From: UBA668 sp039796575
GTDB taxonomy: Bacteria; Actinomycetota; Acidimicrobiia; Acidimicrobiales; Ilumatobacteraceae
Direction: 5' to 3'
Assembly (NCBI GenBank): GCA_039796575.1
Contig: JBDKJP010000046.1
Location: 62,001-126,000 of the forward strand
Length of the DNA stretch: 64,000 bases
The translations under genes and the position numbers were made by a program. The notes beneath the pieces were generated by a model that searched no databases, had not been told where the DNA came from, and saw nothing but the letters and a program-made list of their open reading frames with translations. Within the stretch, counting starts at the first letter, position 1. Every line of letters begins with the position of its first letter. Of this stretch, positions 14,334-22,651 are shown piece by piece.

Positions 14334-16376
14334 CACCACCAGCGGCGACATCATGTCGTTGTCCTCGTGCTCGAGGATGTGGCAGTGGAAGACGTAGTTG
14401 CCGGTGAAGCGCTGCACCGTCGCGCCGACCTTGTCGCCCACGTACGGCGCCGGGATGCCGGCCGCCGTCCCGCCGAAGGGCACCACGATGCGGGTGACCG
14501 TGTTCGGGAGCGCGATCACGGTGTCCTTCCATCCGGCCTCGTTCGCTGCCGGTGCCCACGGGTCGCCCTCCACGTACGGCGACGCCGACGGCGCGGGCCA
14601 CGGCCCATTGCCGGCCGCGGCCGGGAACGGGAGGCCGGTGCCGGCCAGCGCCTCGGTGAGGTACACGGTCTCACCCGACTCGGGGTCGACCGCGAGCGCC
14701 TGCCGGCTGAGCACCCGGAACTGTGTGAGGTGCAGGTGCACCGGGTGCGCGTCGCCGGTGGTGTTGACGATGACCCACTCCTCGACCGTGTTCACCGACG
14801 GCGACTCGACCTGCTGCGTGCGCGGGGTCATCGTCGCGTCGTCGGCGTAGAACTGGTTGCCCATCATCACGTGCACGGGCTCGCCGTCCACGCCGGCACC
14901 GAGCGTGTCGTCGTTGACGATCTCGTTGAGGAAGATCGTGCGACTGGTGGTGGCGTGCAGCGAGCCCTTGGTCGCGGCGTCGTCGACACCGGCCACCGCA
15001 GGCAGTCGGGGCGGGCGGTTCTTGCCGCCGCGCAGCGTCGTCGGCACACCGGTGGTCGGGCCGGTGTGGCGGCCGACGGTGAACTGCATCACCTGCGGCA
15101 GGTCGCCGTCGCCACCGTCGGGGTACGGCGCGAGGGCGTCGTTCAGCAGTCGCCACGACGAGCCCACCGGCAGCGAACGGAAGTCGATCAGCACGTCGGC
15201 GCGCTCACCCGGCGCCATCAGCAACTCGTCGACGGCCACCGGCGCATCGAGGAGGCCACCGTCGCTGCCGATCTGGTGCATCGAGGCACGCACGCCGGTC
15301 GGGTTGCCCGACGCGTCGACCTGCACGAGCGTGAAGTCGTAGAACCGCGCGTTCGAACCGTTGAGCATGCGGAAGCGGTACACGGCGCGTGACACCGTGA
15401 GGTTCGGCTCGATGACGCCGTTCACCGTGGCGACGTCGCCGAACGACTCGGGCGACCACTGGTTCGGGTGCCCGGCGGGCAGGCCCTCGAGGCCACAGTG
15501 CGGGCCGACGGGGTACGCGAACGACCCGTCGGCGGCGAACGTGCGGTCCTGGAACGTGAGCGGCACCTCGTAGCGGCCGGCGGGCAGGTGCAGCGGGTTG
15601 TCGGTGTCGCCCGTGTCCCACTTGTCGCGCAGCCAGAGCTGACCGGTGAGGCCCGCCACCACCTGGAGGCGGGTGATGCCCCACGAGTGGTCGTGGTACC
15701 AGAGCCCGGTCGCGTCCTGGTCGTTGCCGTACACGTACGTGTCGGCCTCGCCCACCGCGAACGTCGAGTCGGGCAGGCCGTCGTACTGCGGCTCGCTGTG
15801 CGCGCCGTGCAGGTGCACGGTGCCGCGCGGCGCCGACGCGTCGGTGTACTCGGTGCCCATCACCGTGGTGTCGATGACCCCGGCCAGCGGGTGGTCGCCG
15901 AGGGCGTTGACCACCTCGACGCGCAGCGGCACGCCCTTGCGCGCCTCGATGGTGGGCCCGCCGTAGACGTCGGTGGCAGTGGCATCGAGCGCATACCCGA
16001 ACGTGCGGGTGGAGGGCAGGTCGGGGCTGAAGCGGTGCCAGCCCGACTTCATCACCAACTGCACGGGTGTGGTGCGGTTGCGGCGATCGACCTTCGGGGG
16101 AATGGCGAGCGGCGAGGTGAACGACGAGTGGGCCGGCGTGACGCCGCCCGCGTCGCAGTCGACGAGCGCGGCACCGTCGACGGTGGCCATGCCCGACGTG
16201 TGGAAGTGCGTCTCGCCAGTGGCATGCACCCACCCGGCGATGGCCGGCACGGCGAACGCCGTTCCCGCCATCGCGGCGCACACCCCCACGCTGACACCGA
16301 GGTATCCCCATCCACGACCACGCCCACGAACGCGCTGCGCGCTCGTCGAGGATGCCGGAGCAACCCGCTTCGCCAT
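14325..16376 (-). CDS. Secreted multicopper oxidase (CotA/bilirubin-oxidase-like)
   Basis: A 683-residue three-cupredoxin enzyme that oxidises substrates at a type-1 copper and reduces O2 at a trinuclear centre. All four copper motifs are visible: HLHG, WYHDHS, HPVHLHL and the C-terminal HCHILEHEDNDMM (axial Met). An N-terminal Arg-rich stretch and hydrophobic segment (GYLGVSVGVCAAMAGTAFA) suggest export; there is no clear twin Arg. ATG 16376 has GGGAG just upstream; an in-frame ATG at 16421 behind a TACGGT box is the alternative. The substrate may be metal ions, phenols or bilin-type compounds. Confidence 0.92.
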   Translation of the reverse strand: MAKRVAPASSTSAQRVRGRGRGWGYLGVSVGVCAAMAGTAFAVPAIAGWVHATGETHFHTSGMATVDGAALVDCDAGGVTPAHSSFTSPLAIPPKVDRRNRTTPVQLVMKSGWHRFSPDLPSTRTFGYALDATATDVYGGPTIEARKGVPLRVEVVNALGDHPLAGVIDTTVMGTEYTDASAPRGTVHLHGAHSEPQYDGLPDSTFAVGEADTYVYGNDQDATGLWYHDHSWGITRLQVVAGLTGQLWLRDKWDTGDTDNPLHLPAGRYEVPLTFQDRTFAADGSFAYPVGPHCGLEGLPAGHPNQWSPESFGDVATVNGVIEPNLTVSRAVYRFRMLNGSNARFYDFTLVQVDASGNPTGVRASMHQIGSDGGLLDAPVAVDELLMAPGERADVLIDFRSLPVGSSWRLLNDALAPYPDGGDGDLPQVMQFTVGRHTGPTTGVPTTLRGGKNRPPRLPAVAGVDDAATKGSLHATTSRTIFLNEIVNDDTLGAGVDGEPVHVMMGNQFYADDATMTPRTQQVESPSVNTVEEWVIVNTTGDAHPVHLHLTQFRVLSRQALAVDPESGETVYLTEALAGTGLPFPAAAGNGPWPAPSASPYVEGDPWAPAANEAGWKDTVIALPNTVTRIVVPFGGTAAGIPAPYVGDKVGATVQRFTGNYVFHCHILEHEDNDMMSPLVVQR

Positions 16377-16391
16377 GACTCTCCCTTTGGC

Positions 16392-16412
16392 GACGCCCTC
16401 CCGTCGGGCGTC
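16392..16412 (-). promoter_or_regulatory. 7-bp hairpin in the leader of the multicopper oxidase gene
   Basis: GACGCCC and GGGCGTC flank a 7-nt loop just upstream of the ribosome site. A nearby imperfect dyad (cgtag-tc-ctacg, 16429-16440) overlaps the presumed promoter. Regulation, perhaps by copper, is only a guess. Confidence 0.3.
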
Positions 16413-16482
16413 CCCCGTCATCACGAACCGTAGTCCTACGACCTTTGGGAAACCTTCGGAAACCAGGGTTGAGTCGATCGAC

Positions 16483-17241
16483 CTAGTTCGCTGTGTGGTT
16501 CTGTGCGACCACGAGTGCGAACGCCGTCGACGCGTCGTCCGCCGGCGCGCCGGTGTCGTCGACCACGCGTCGCACCACCAGGCCCGCCTCCTCGGCCATC
16601 GTCACCAACCGGGACGGCGAGGCCCAGTGGATGCACCAGTCGCGCTCGAGGCGCTCCACCTCGTCGCCCCGGCGTCGCTCGTACCGCAGGCGGGTGATCT
16701 CCGTGCGGCGTTCCTCGTCGCGCTCGACGGCCAGCACCTGCACCGCGATCACCGTGCCGTCGTCGAGCTCGCGCTCACGACGCCACCCCGTCGCGTCGGG
16801 CCCTCGCTCGGGCACGAAGAACGTGAGGAGCGCAGCGCCGTCGGGCCGGAGGTGCGCACACAACGCCCGGAAGGCAGCCAGCAGGTGGTCGTCGGTGGGC
16901 AGCAGGTTCCAGTTCGACGTGGCCGCGTAGATCGACCGGTACGTGTGGCCCAGCGCCATCGACTCGAAGCGGGCATGGTGCAGCACCACGTCGAGGCCCC
17001 GCCTCCGGGCCGCGGCCGCGCACCGGGCCAGCATGTCGCCCGACGCATCGAGGCCCTCCACGTCCAGCCCGAGCGCACGCAGGTCGAGCATCGGGTCACC
17101 GTCGCCGCAGCCGAGGTCGAGCGCCGGCTCGCCGTGCCGCCGCACGAACCGCTCCACCATCGCCACGTCGGGCCGTTCACGGCGCAGATCCGCGTAGAGG
17201 TCGGCGACGAGGCCGGTGTAGAAGTCGGCTGCGTCAGCCAC
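16483..17241 (-). CDS. Class I SAM-dependent methyltransferase
   Basis: A 252-residue methyltransferase with SAM-binding motif I LDLGCGDGDP (41-50) and post-motif LDVEGLDASGDMLARC; a later SNWNLLPTDDH region fits motif II-III. The substrate is unknown. It overlaps the 3' end of the DUF6204-type gene by 8 nt and is therefore translationally coupled to it. Confidence 0.85.
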   Translation of the reverse strand: MADAADFYTGLVADLYADLRRERPDVAMVERFVRRHGEPALDLGCGDGDPMLDLRALGLDVEGLDASGDMLARCAAAARRRGLDVVLHHARFESMALGHTYRSIYAATSNWNLLPTDDHLLAAFRALCAHLRPDGAALLTFFVPERGPDATGWRRERELDDGTVIAVQVLAVERDEERRTEITRLRYERRRGDEVERLERDWCIHWASPSRLVTMAEEAGLVVRRVVDDTGAPADDASTAFALVVAQNHTAN

Positions 17242-17572
17242 CGCGCCGCCGCGCCACGTCGTCCCACACCGCGCTCACGTCCGACACCTCGGTGCGCAGC
17301 CCGCGGTGCCCGAAGCGCATCACCCGGAGGAACTCCTCGGCCTCGCGCATCGCGCGCGCCGCGGCCTCGGCGTCGTCGGCGGCGCCGCGCACCTCGTAAC
17401 GGAGGTTGAAGAACGCGATGCGGTCGTCGTAGGTGAACGTGCCCTCCTCGGTGAACGCCGAGAGGAAGATGTCGTGCTCGGGCTGCGCCGCCACGAGGCC
17501 GCGGCGCGCCGCATCGGTGAGCTCGTGGAAACGGCCGCGCACGGTGACGCGGTGCACTCGTGCATCGGACAT
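17234..17572 (-). CDS. DUF6204-like small protein
   Basis: A 112-residue soluble protein starting with a VHRVTVRGRFHELTDAAR-type pattern, followed by a TFTYDDRIAFFNLRYEVRG beta segment, resembling the actinobacterial DUF6204 group. No function is known. A TAGGGT box 7 nt before ATG 17572 indicates a leaderless start, and the gene overlaps the following methyltransferase. Confidence 0.75.
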   Translation of the reverse strand: MSDARVHRVTVRGRFHELTDAARRGLVAAQPEHDIFLSAFTEEGTFTYDDRIAFFNLRYEVRGAADDAEAAARAMREAEEFLRVMRFGHRGLRTEVSDVSAVWDDVARRRGG

Positions 17573-17579
17573 GACGCCG

Positions 17580-17585
17580 ACCCTA
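17580..17585 (-). promoter_or_regulatory. -10 box TAGGGT of the DUF6204-methyltransferase unit
   Basis: TAGGGT lies 7 nt before ATG 17572 on the minus strand. Confidence 0.5.
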
Positions 17586-17588
17586 GGC

Positions 17589-17604
17589 GGCTGCGACGGC
17601 AGCC
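17589..17604 (-). terminator. Hairpin downstream of the LigB-type dioxygenase gene
   Basis: GGCTGC-GACG-GCAGCC is a perfect 6-bp stem with a 4-nt loop, 17 nt beyond the stop at 17621 in the direction of transcription and just before the next promoter. No U-tract is seen. Confidence 0.4.
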
Positions 17605-17620
17605 TGGTCGGGTTTTCCGG

Positions 17621-18397
17621 TCAGGCCGCGACGACGTAGCTGGTCATCGACAACGAACCGAAGTCGTACCCGCCCACCAGCACGTCGGCCGTGGTGCCGG
17701 CGGCCGCCGCGAGGCCTGCCGTGTACAGCAGCGGCACGAAGTGGTCGGGCGTGGGCGCGGCCCGCAGGAAGTGCTCGTGCGACGCCAGCTCGCCGATCCG
17801 TTCGGGGGCAGTGGTCATCAGCGCGCGACCGGCGTCGTCGAGCTCGTGCGCCCACGGGGCACCCTCGCCCGGCGCACCCCAGTCGATGAGACGGAGGTTG
17901 TGCACCACGTTGCCGCTCGCGAACACGAGCACCCCCTCGTCGCGCAGCGGTGCCAGCGCGGCACCGAGCGCGAGGTGCTCGTCGAACGTGCGGCGGGCAT
18001 CGATCGACAGCTGCACCACGGGCACGTCGGCCTCGGGGAACATGTGCACGAGGATCGACCAGGTGCCGTGGTCGAGGCCCCACTGCGACTCGTCGAGGTG
18101 CACCCCGACCGGCAGCAGGTCGGCGACCCGACCGGCCAGGTCGGGCGAGCCGGGGGCCGGGTACTGCACCTCGTGCAGCGCCTGGGGGAAGCCGCCGAAG
18201 TCGTGGATGGTGCGCGGCTGCGCCATCGCGGTGACCGCGGTGGCGTTCACGTACCAGTGGGCCGAGATCGCGAGGATGGCGGTCGGTCGCGGGATGGACC
18301 GGCCGAAGTCGTGCCACGCCTCGGTGTAGCGGTTGTGCTCGAGCGTGTTCATCGGGCTGCCGTGCCCCACGAACACCGCAGGCATGCGGGTGGTCAT
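17621..18397 (-). CDS. DODA-type (LigB-like) extradiol aromatic ring-opening dioxygenase
   Basis: A 258-residue enzyme of the LigB/4,5-DOPA dioxygenase group, which cleaves catechols next to the hydroxyls using a mononuclear metal. Candidate ligand and acid-base histidines are in FVGHGSPMN (N-terminus), ISAHWYV, GLDHGTWS and NVVHNL. ATG 18397 is preceded by AGGAGG and overlaps the upstream esterase stop by 4 nt (ATGA), so the two are coupled. The physiological catechol is unknown. Confidence 0.88.
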   Translation of the reverse strand: MTTRMPAVFVGHGSPMNTLEHNRYTEAWHDFGRSIPRPTAILAISAHWYVNATAVTAMAQPRTIHDFGGFPQALHEVQYPAPGSPDLAGRVADLLPVGVHLDESQWGLDHGTWSILVHMFPEADVPVVQLSIDARRTFDEHLALGAALAPLRDEGVLVFASGNVVHNLRLIDWGAPGEGAPWAHELDDAGRALMTTAPERIGELASHEHFLRAAPTPDHFVPLLYTAGLAAAAGTTADVLVGGYDFGSLSMTSYVVAA

Positions 18398-19020
18398 TGC
18401 GCCTCCTGGCGTGCGGTGAGCCACCGGCCGAGTGCGTCGACCGTGGCGGGAGTGAGATGGTGGCCGGCCGACTCCTTGCGGGCCAGCACGTCGGCACCCG
18501 CGTCGCCGGTGAGGTAGTCCCAGGTGCGGGCCTGCAGATCGAGCGGGATCACGGTGTCGTCGGTGCCGAGCGTGAGGAACACGGCCGCGCCGTCGAGTCG
18601 GCCGGGCCCCGTGGGCACCCCTGCGTCGAAGGGCAGGGTGCCGTGCAACACCGCGACGCCCGAGAACCGGTCAGGGTCGTCGAGCAGCAGACCGCCGGCG
18701 AACGCCGCACCGCCGCTGAACCCGACCAGGTACACGGGTGACCCGACGGGCTCCTCGGCGTCGAGCCAGGTACGGAACCACGCCATCGTGTCGGCCAGCG
18801 ACTCGGCCACGGGTCGCCCGATGCCCCGGTTCGCGAACCATGCGTACCCGCCACCCTCGGCGATGGGTGCCCGTACTGCGGCGTAGCGGGAGCCGACCGG
18901 CAGGTGGTCGGCAAGGCCGATGATGTCGCCGGCGTCGGAGCCGCGACCGTGAAACAGCACCACGAGCGGGCCGTCACCGTCGCCGTGGCGCACCACCGTC
19001 GGAGTCAGAAACGTTGTCAC
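18394..19020 (-). CDS. Phospholipase/carboxylesterase-type alpha/beta hydrolase
   Basis: A 208-residue alpha/beta hydrolase. HGRGSDAGD forms the oxyanion region, GFSGG carries the nucleophile Ser, GTDDTVIP the Asp, and AGHHLTP the His. It resembles small dienelactone-hydrolase or acyl-protein-thioesterase-like carboxylesterases. Coupling to a ring-cleavage dioxygenase suggests that the pair acts on one aromatic substrate. GTG 19020 lies 6 nt after a TAAACT box. Confidence 0.85.
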   Translation of the reverse strand: MTTFLTPTVVRHGDGDGPLVVLFHGRGSDAGDIIGLADHLPVGSRYAAVRAPIAEGGGYAWFANRGIGRPVAESLADTMAWFRTWLDAEEPVGSPVYLVGFSGGAAFAGGLLLDDPDRFSGVAVLHGTLPFDAGVPTGPGRLDGAAVFLTLGTDDTVIPLDLQARTWDYLTGDAGADVLARKESAGHHLTPATVDALGRWLTARQEAQ

Positions 19021-19026
19021 CGCAAT

Positions 19027-19032
19027 AGTTTA
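19027..19032 (-). promoter_or_regulatory. -10 box TAAACT of the esterase-dioxygenase operon
   Basis: TAAACT is followed by 6 nt and GTG 19020, a leaderless arrangement. Confidence 0.5.
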
Positions 19033-19064
19033 CCATCTCCAGCTTTCCGCACCACCCGCCGCCC

Positions 19065-19178
19065 GAGGTCGCGCGGATTCCACCGTTCCGGTGGGATCCG
19101 TGTGACGTCGCCCGGGGCCGCGAGGTCGCGCGGCATCCACGGTTCCGGTGGGATTCGTGTGACGTCGCCCGGGAACGA
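19065..19178. repeat. Two tandem copies of a 57-bp hairpin-forming repeat
   Basis: Copy 1 starts at 19065 and copy 2 at 19122, both opening gaggtcgcgcgg and sharing ttccggtggga and cgtgtgacgtcgcccggg. In RNA, copy 1 can form a 10-bp stem (ggauuccacc with gguggggaucc-type pairing, one G-U) around a GUUCC loop; copy 2 carries changes that keep a shorter stem. The unit occupies the 224-bp non-coding gap between the esterase and SDR genes. Nothing else is seen in that gap except the terminator at 19185. Confidence 0.6.
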
Positions 19179-19184
19179 CGAAGG

Positions 19185-19215
19185 GCCGGGGCCACCCCGA
19201 TGGGTGGCGCCCGGC
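19185..19215 (-). terminator. Strong hairpin downstream of the SDR gene
   Basis: A 7-bp stem (GCCACCC/GGGTGGC, loop CGAT) is extended by 6 further pairs across a one-base bulge. It begins 30 nt past the SDR stop at 19245. It lacks a U-tract, as is common for terminators in high-GC actinobacteria. Confidence 0.6.
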
Positions 19216-19244
19216 ACTCGTGCCGACTGGTCAGTGACCCGACG

Positions 19245-20027
19245 TCACTTCGGTGGCATGCGGATGCCGCCGTCGACGCGGATGGTCTCGGCGTTCATGT
19301 AGCTGTTGGTGACGCACTCGACCACCATCGACGCGAGCTCGCTCTGGAAGCCGAGGCGCTGCGGGAAGAGCACGCCCTTCTGCAGCTGCGCCTTGAACGC
19401 CTCGCTGTTCTCTCCCTCACCGTAGATGGGGGTGTCGATGAGGCCCGGGGCGACGGTGTTGACGCGCACGCCGATGGCGGCGAGGTCGCGAGCGATGGGC
19501 AGGGTCATGCCGACCACGCCACCCTTCGACGCCGAGTAGCTGGCCTGGCCGATCTGGCCGTCGAACGCCGCCACCGAGGCGATGTTGACGATGGCGCCGC
19601 GCTCGCCGTACTCGAGCGGCTCGGTGGTGCTCATCGCGGTGGCCGCGATGCGGATGCAGTCGAAGCTGCCCACGAGGTTGATGGCGATGACCTTCTTGAA
19701 GGCGTCGAGGTTGGCGGCCGAGTCGTAGCTGCCGTCCTTGCCGACCGTGCGCTGCGCCCAGCCGATGCCGGCCGAGTTCACGAGCACGCGGAGCGGGCCC
19801 ATGCTCTTCGCCATCTCGACGGCGTTCTTGATGTCGTCGGTGTTGGTGACGTCGACCGCGCAGAACGCGCCGCCGATCTCGTCGGCCAGCGCCGACCCCT
19901 TCTCCTGCTGATGGGGAAGGTCGGCGACGACGACCTTCGCACCCTTCGATGCCAGAAGACGTGCAGAGGCGGCCCCGATACCCGAGGCACCACCGGTGAC
20001 GATTGCGCTCACTCCATTGATGTCCAT
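19245..20027 (-). CDS. Short-chain dehydrogenase (3-hydroxyacyl-CoA dehydrogenase type II-like)
   Basis: A 260-residue classical SDR: NAD-binding GGASGIGAASARLL (near 12), NSAGIG, and catalytic Ser plus YSASK. The sequence pattern (VVVADLPHQQ, IDTPIYGEGENSEAFKAQL, GIRMPPK ending) resembles HSD17B10-type 3-hydroxyacyl-CoA dehydrogenases, so a role in acyl-CoA beta-oxidation is likely. ATG 20027 is supported by a TAGGGT box 8 nt upstream. It is divergent from a family III CoA-transferase. Confidence 0.88.
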   Translation of the reverse strand: MDINGVSAIVTGGASGIGAASARLLASKGAKVVVADLPHQQEKGSALADEIGGAFCAVDVTNTDDIKNAVEMAKSMGPLRVLVNSAGIGWAQRTVGKDGSYDSAANLDAFKKVIAINLVGSFDCIRIAATAMSTTEPLEYGERGAIVNIASVAAFDGQIGQASYSASKGGVVGMTLPIARDLAAIGVRVNTVAPGLIDTPIYGEGENSEAFKAQLQKGVLFPQRLGFQSELASMVVECVTNSYMNAETIRVDGGIRMPPK

Positions 20028-20035
20028 GGGGCGCG

Positions 20036-20041
20036 ACCCTA
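20036..20041 (-). promoter_or_regulatory. -10 box TAGGGT of the SDR gene
   Basis: TAGGGT lies 8 nt before ATG 20027 on the minus strand, divergent from the plus-strand box at 20080. Confidence 0.5.
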
Positions 20042-20079
20042 CGCGGACGCACGGGGCGAGCACCAAGCGGAGGGGCGGC

Positions 20080-20085
20080 TACGGT
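20080..20085 (+). promoter_or_regulatory. -10 box TACGGT of the CoA-transferase operon
   Basis: TACGGT lies 8 nt before ATG 20094 with no ribosome site between. Confidence 0.5.
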
Positions 20086-20093
20086 GCGCCCTC

Positions 20094-21287
20094 ATGTCGG
20101 GTCCGCTCGAGGGAATCAAGGTCGTCGAGGCGTGCCAGATGGTGGCCGGGCCGATGGCGGCGATGCTGTGCGCCGACCTCGGGGCCGACGTGGTGAAGGT
20201 GGAGCAGCCCAAGGGTGGCGACCGCATGCGCCTGCTCGGCCACCGCGTCGGCGCCATCGGCGCGCTGTGGGCGGGCGTGAACCGCGGCAAGCGCTGCCTG
20301 GTGGCCGACCTGCAGCAGCCCGACGGGCTCGCCGTGGTGCGCGACCTCGTGGCCGGCGCCGACGTGTTCATCCAGAACTTCCGCCCCGGCGTGGCCGAGC
20401 GCCTCGGCATCGACGAAGCGACGCTCCGCGCCGACAACCCCGGCCTGATCTACGTGTCGGTGAGCGGGTTCGGCGAGAGCGGTCCGTACATCGACCAGAA
20501 GAGCTACGACTACGTGGTGCAGATGCTGTCGGGCATGGCCGCGCTGCAGGGTGGCGACGGCACGCCGCAGCTCATCCGCAACATCGTCATCGACAAGGTG
20601 ACGGCGATGACCGCCACACAGTCCATCCTCGCCGCGCTGGTGGCCCGCGACCGTGGTGCCGGCGGGCAACACGTGCGGCTGTCGATGATCGACACGGCGC
20701 TCGCCTTCCTGTGGCCCGACGGGATGATGCAGCACACGCTGCTCGCCGACGACGGCCGCGTCACACCCGGGCCGCACATGGCCGACAACTACATCGTGCG
20801 CCCCACGCGCGACTCGTACCTGGCGATGATCGCCACGTCGAACTCGCAGTTCCCCGGCCTGTGCGCCGCGCTCGGCAAGCCCGAGTGGCTCACCGATCCG
20901 CGGTTCGTCACCCTGGCCGACCGCGAGGCGAACCACGTCGCGCTCGACGAACTGATCTCGGTGGAGGTCGCGCGACACGAGGGGCGAGCGCTCGTGGATG
21001 CGCTGCACTCCCACGACGTGCCGTGCGCGCTCTCGAACCCGCTGCACGAGGTGCACCTCGACCCGCAGGTGCAGCACAACGGCATCCTCGTCGAGCACGA
21101 CCGGCCGTGGCTGGGCCCGGTGCGCGAGCCGAAGCCGCCGGCGCGGTTCTCGGTGACGCCCACGTCGCTGGGCCGGCACGCACCGAAGCTCGACGAGCAC
21201 ACCGACGAGATCCTGGCCGAGCTCGGCCGCGACGCCGACACCATCGCCGCGCTCCGCGCCAGCGGCGCGGTGGGACCGAGGAGATGA
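20094..21287 (+). CDS. Family III (CaiB/BaiF) CoA-transferase
   Basis: A 397-residue CoA-transferase. The N-terminal GIKVVEACQMVAGPMAAMLCADLGADVVKVE and NRGKRCLVADL segments are diagnostic, and the catalytic Asp is most likely in VRLSMIDTALAF. The enzyme exchanges CoA between carboxylic acids, as in alpha-methylacyl-CoA or carnitine metabolism. It is followed immediately by an alpha/beta hydrolase and is divergent from a hydroxyacyl-CoA-dehydrogenase-like SDR, which together suggest an acyl-CoA degradation step. Confidence 0.9.
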   Translation: MSGPLEGIKVVEACQMVAGPMAAMLCADLGADVVKVEQPKGGDRMRLLGHRVGAIGALWAGVNRGKRCLVADLQQPDGLAVVRDLVAGADVFIQNFRPGVAERLGIDEATLRADNPGLIYVSVSGFGESGPYIDQKSYDYVVQMLSGMAALQGGDGTPQLIRNIVIDKVTAMTATQSILAALVARDRGAGGQHVRLSMIDTALAFLWPDGMMQHTLLADDGRVTPGPHMADNYIVRPTRDSYLAMIATSNSQFPGLCAALGKPEWLTDPRFVTLADREANHVALDELISVEVARHEGRALVDALHSHDVPCALSNPLHEVHLDPQVQHNGILVEHDRPWLGPVREPKPPARFSVTPTSLGRHAPKLDEHTDEILAELGRDADTIAALRASGAVGPRR

Positions 21288-21289
21288 CC

Positions 21290-22144
21290 ATGAGCGAGTC
21301 CATCCGCATCGAGCACGACGGCGTGTCGTTGCACGCCGTCGTCGACGGCCCCGACGACGCGCCCACCGTGGTGCTGCTGCACGGCATCACGTCGTCGGTG
21401 CGCACCTGGGACTGGCTGGTGCCGCACCTCACCCCGCAGCACCGCACCGTGCGCCTCGACTTCCGTGGCCACGGCGGCAGCGACCGCACCCCGGGCGCGT
21501 ACGAGATGGCGGGCTACGTGGCCGACGCGGCCGCGGCGTGTCGCACGTCCGATGCCCCGTGCATCGTCATCGGTCACTCGCTCGGTGGCGCCACCGCCGC
21601 CGGTCTGGCACAGCGCCACCCCGACCTGGTGCGCGCGGTGGTGCTCGAGGACCCGCCCATCGGTGCGCTCCGCTCGCTCGAGGGCAACTCGTTGAAGGAC
21701 GCGTTCGCGCTGATGCGCCAGTCGGTGCCCGTGATGCAGGCCAACAACGTGCCGGCCGACGTGCTCGCCGGCATACTCGGCAGCGCGCCGAGCGCCACGG
21801 GCCCGACGTTCGCCGAGTTCCTGCACGCCGACGCACTCGCGGCGATGGCGGGCGGGTTGCTCGAGCTCGACGCCACCGTGCTCGACGCCGTGGTGGAGGG
21901 CCGACCGATGACGCCGGTGTTCGACCCCGAGCAGCCCATCACCCAGCCCGTGCTGCTGCTCGCCGCCGACCCGAGCAAGCCCGACTGCGTCGCCCGCGCC
22001 GCCGACACCGAGCAGTTCGCCCGCGTGTCGCCGCACGCGCAGGTCGTCACGATGACCGGCGCGGGCCACCTCGTCCACGACGAGCTCGCGCACCGCGACG
22101 AGTTCCTGCGGCTCGTGCAGTCGTTCCTCGCGTCGCTCGGCTGA
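21290..22144 (+). CDS. Alpha/beta hydrolase
   Basis: A 284-residue alpha/beta hydrolase: LLHGITSSVRTWDWL oxyanion loop, RGHGGSD, nucleophile Ser in GHSLGG, and His in GAGHLVHDE. ATG 21290 is preferred because GAGGAG is 6 nt upstream; an ATG at 21284 overlaps the CoA-transferase stop but has no spacing to the ribosome site. It is coupled to the CoA-transferase; the substrate is unknown. Confidence 0.87.
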   Translation: MSESIRIEHDGVSLHAVVDGPDDAPTVVLLHGITSSVRTWDWLVPHLTPQHRTVRLDFRGHGGSDRTPGAYEMAGYVADAAAACRTSDAPCIVIGHSLGGATAAGLAQRHPDLVRAVVLEDPPIGALRSLEGNSLKDAFALMRQSVPVMQANNVPADVLAGILGSAPSATGPTFAEFLHADALAAMAGGLLELDATVLDAVVEGRPMTPVFDPEQPITQPVLLLAADPSKPDCVARAADTEQFARVSPHAQVVTMTGAGHLVHDELAHRDEFLRLVQSFLASLG

Positions 22145-22162
22145 GCCCCGCCGATCCGGGGC
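22145..22162. terminator. Hairpin between convergent hydrolase and rnhA genes
   Basis: GCCCCG-CCGATC-CGGGGC forms a perfect 6-bp stem directly after the hydrolase stop and 7 nt short of the rnhA stop. It could serve both strands. Confidence 0.45.
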
Positions 22163-22168
22163 CGAACC

Positions 22169-22651
22169 TCAGAGCTCGAACAACCGGTCCTGCTGCGGCG
22201 GCTCGGGCGCCTCGTCGCGGTCGGCGGCGAACGGGCCGTTGGCCGCGGCGACGGCGAGCCGATCGACGAGGTCGTTCATCGGGTTGCCGCTGTGCCCCTT
22301 CACCCAGCGGAACGCGGGCTTGCGTTCGAGCACCAACTCGATGAGCGGCTTCCACAGGTCCGCGTTCGCGACGGGTTCCTTCTTCGAGTTCTTCCACCCG
22401 TTCGACTGCCACTTCACGTACCAGCGGTCACGGAAGCAGTGCACCACGTACGTGGAGTCGCTGACGATGGTGATGTGCTCGCCCTCGACGGTGCGCAACG
22501 CCTCGAGCACGGCCTGGATCTCCATCCGCTGGTTCGTGGTGTGCGCGGCGCCGCCGCTGCCGCACGGCGTGCCCTCCGGCGCCACCGCCCATGCCCAACC
22601 ACCGGGTCCGGGGTTGCCCTGGCATGCGCCGTCGGTGAAGACCTCGATCAT
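22169..22651 (-). CDS. rnhA: Ribonuclease HI
   Basis: A 160-residue RNase HI that removes RNA from RNA-DNA hybrids. The catalytic set is complete: Asp7 (FTDGACQGNPGPGGW), Glu44 (NQRMEI), Asp65 (VSDSTYVV), His120 (KGHSGNP) and Asp130, with spacing matching the E. coli enzyme. It starts within the last codons of the acyltransferase gene (ATGA overlap), so its translation is coupled to a functionally unrelated gene. Confidence 0.95.
   Translation of the reverse strand: MIEVFTDGACQGNPGPGGWAWAVAPEGTPCGSGGAAHTTNQRMEIQAVLEALRTVEGEHITIVSDSTYVVHCFRDRWYVKWQSNGWKNSKKEPVANADLWKPLIELVLERKPAFRWVKGHSGNPMNDLVDRLAVAAANGPFAADRDEAPEPPQQDRLFEL

Noticed and set aside
19065..19178. CRISPR array
   Set aside because: Only two contiguous copies without unique spacers, and no cas genes.
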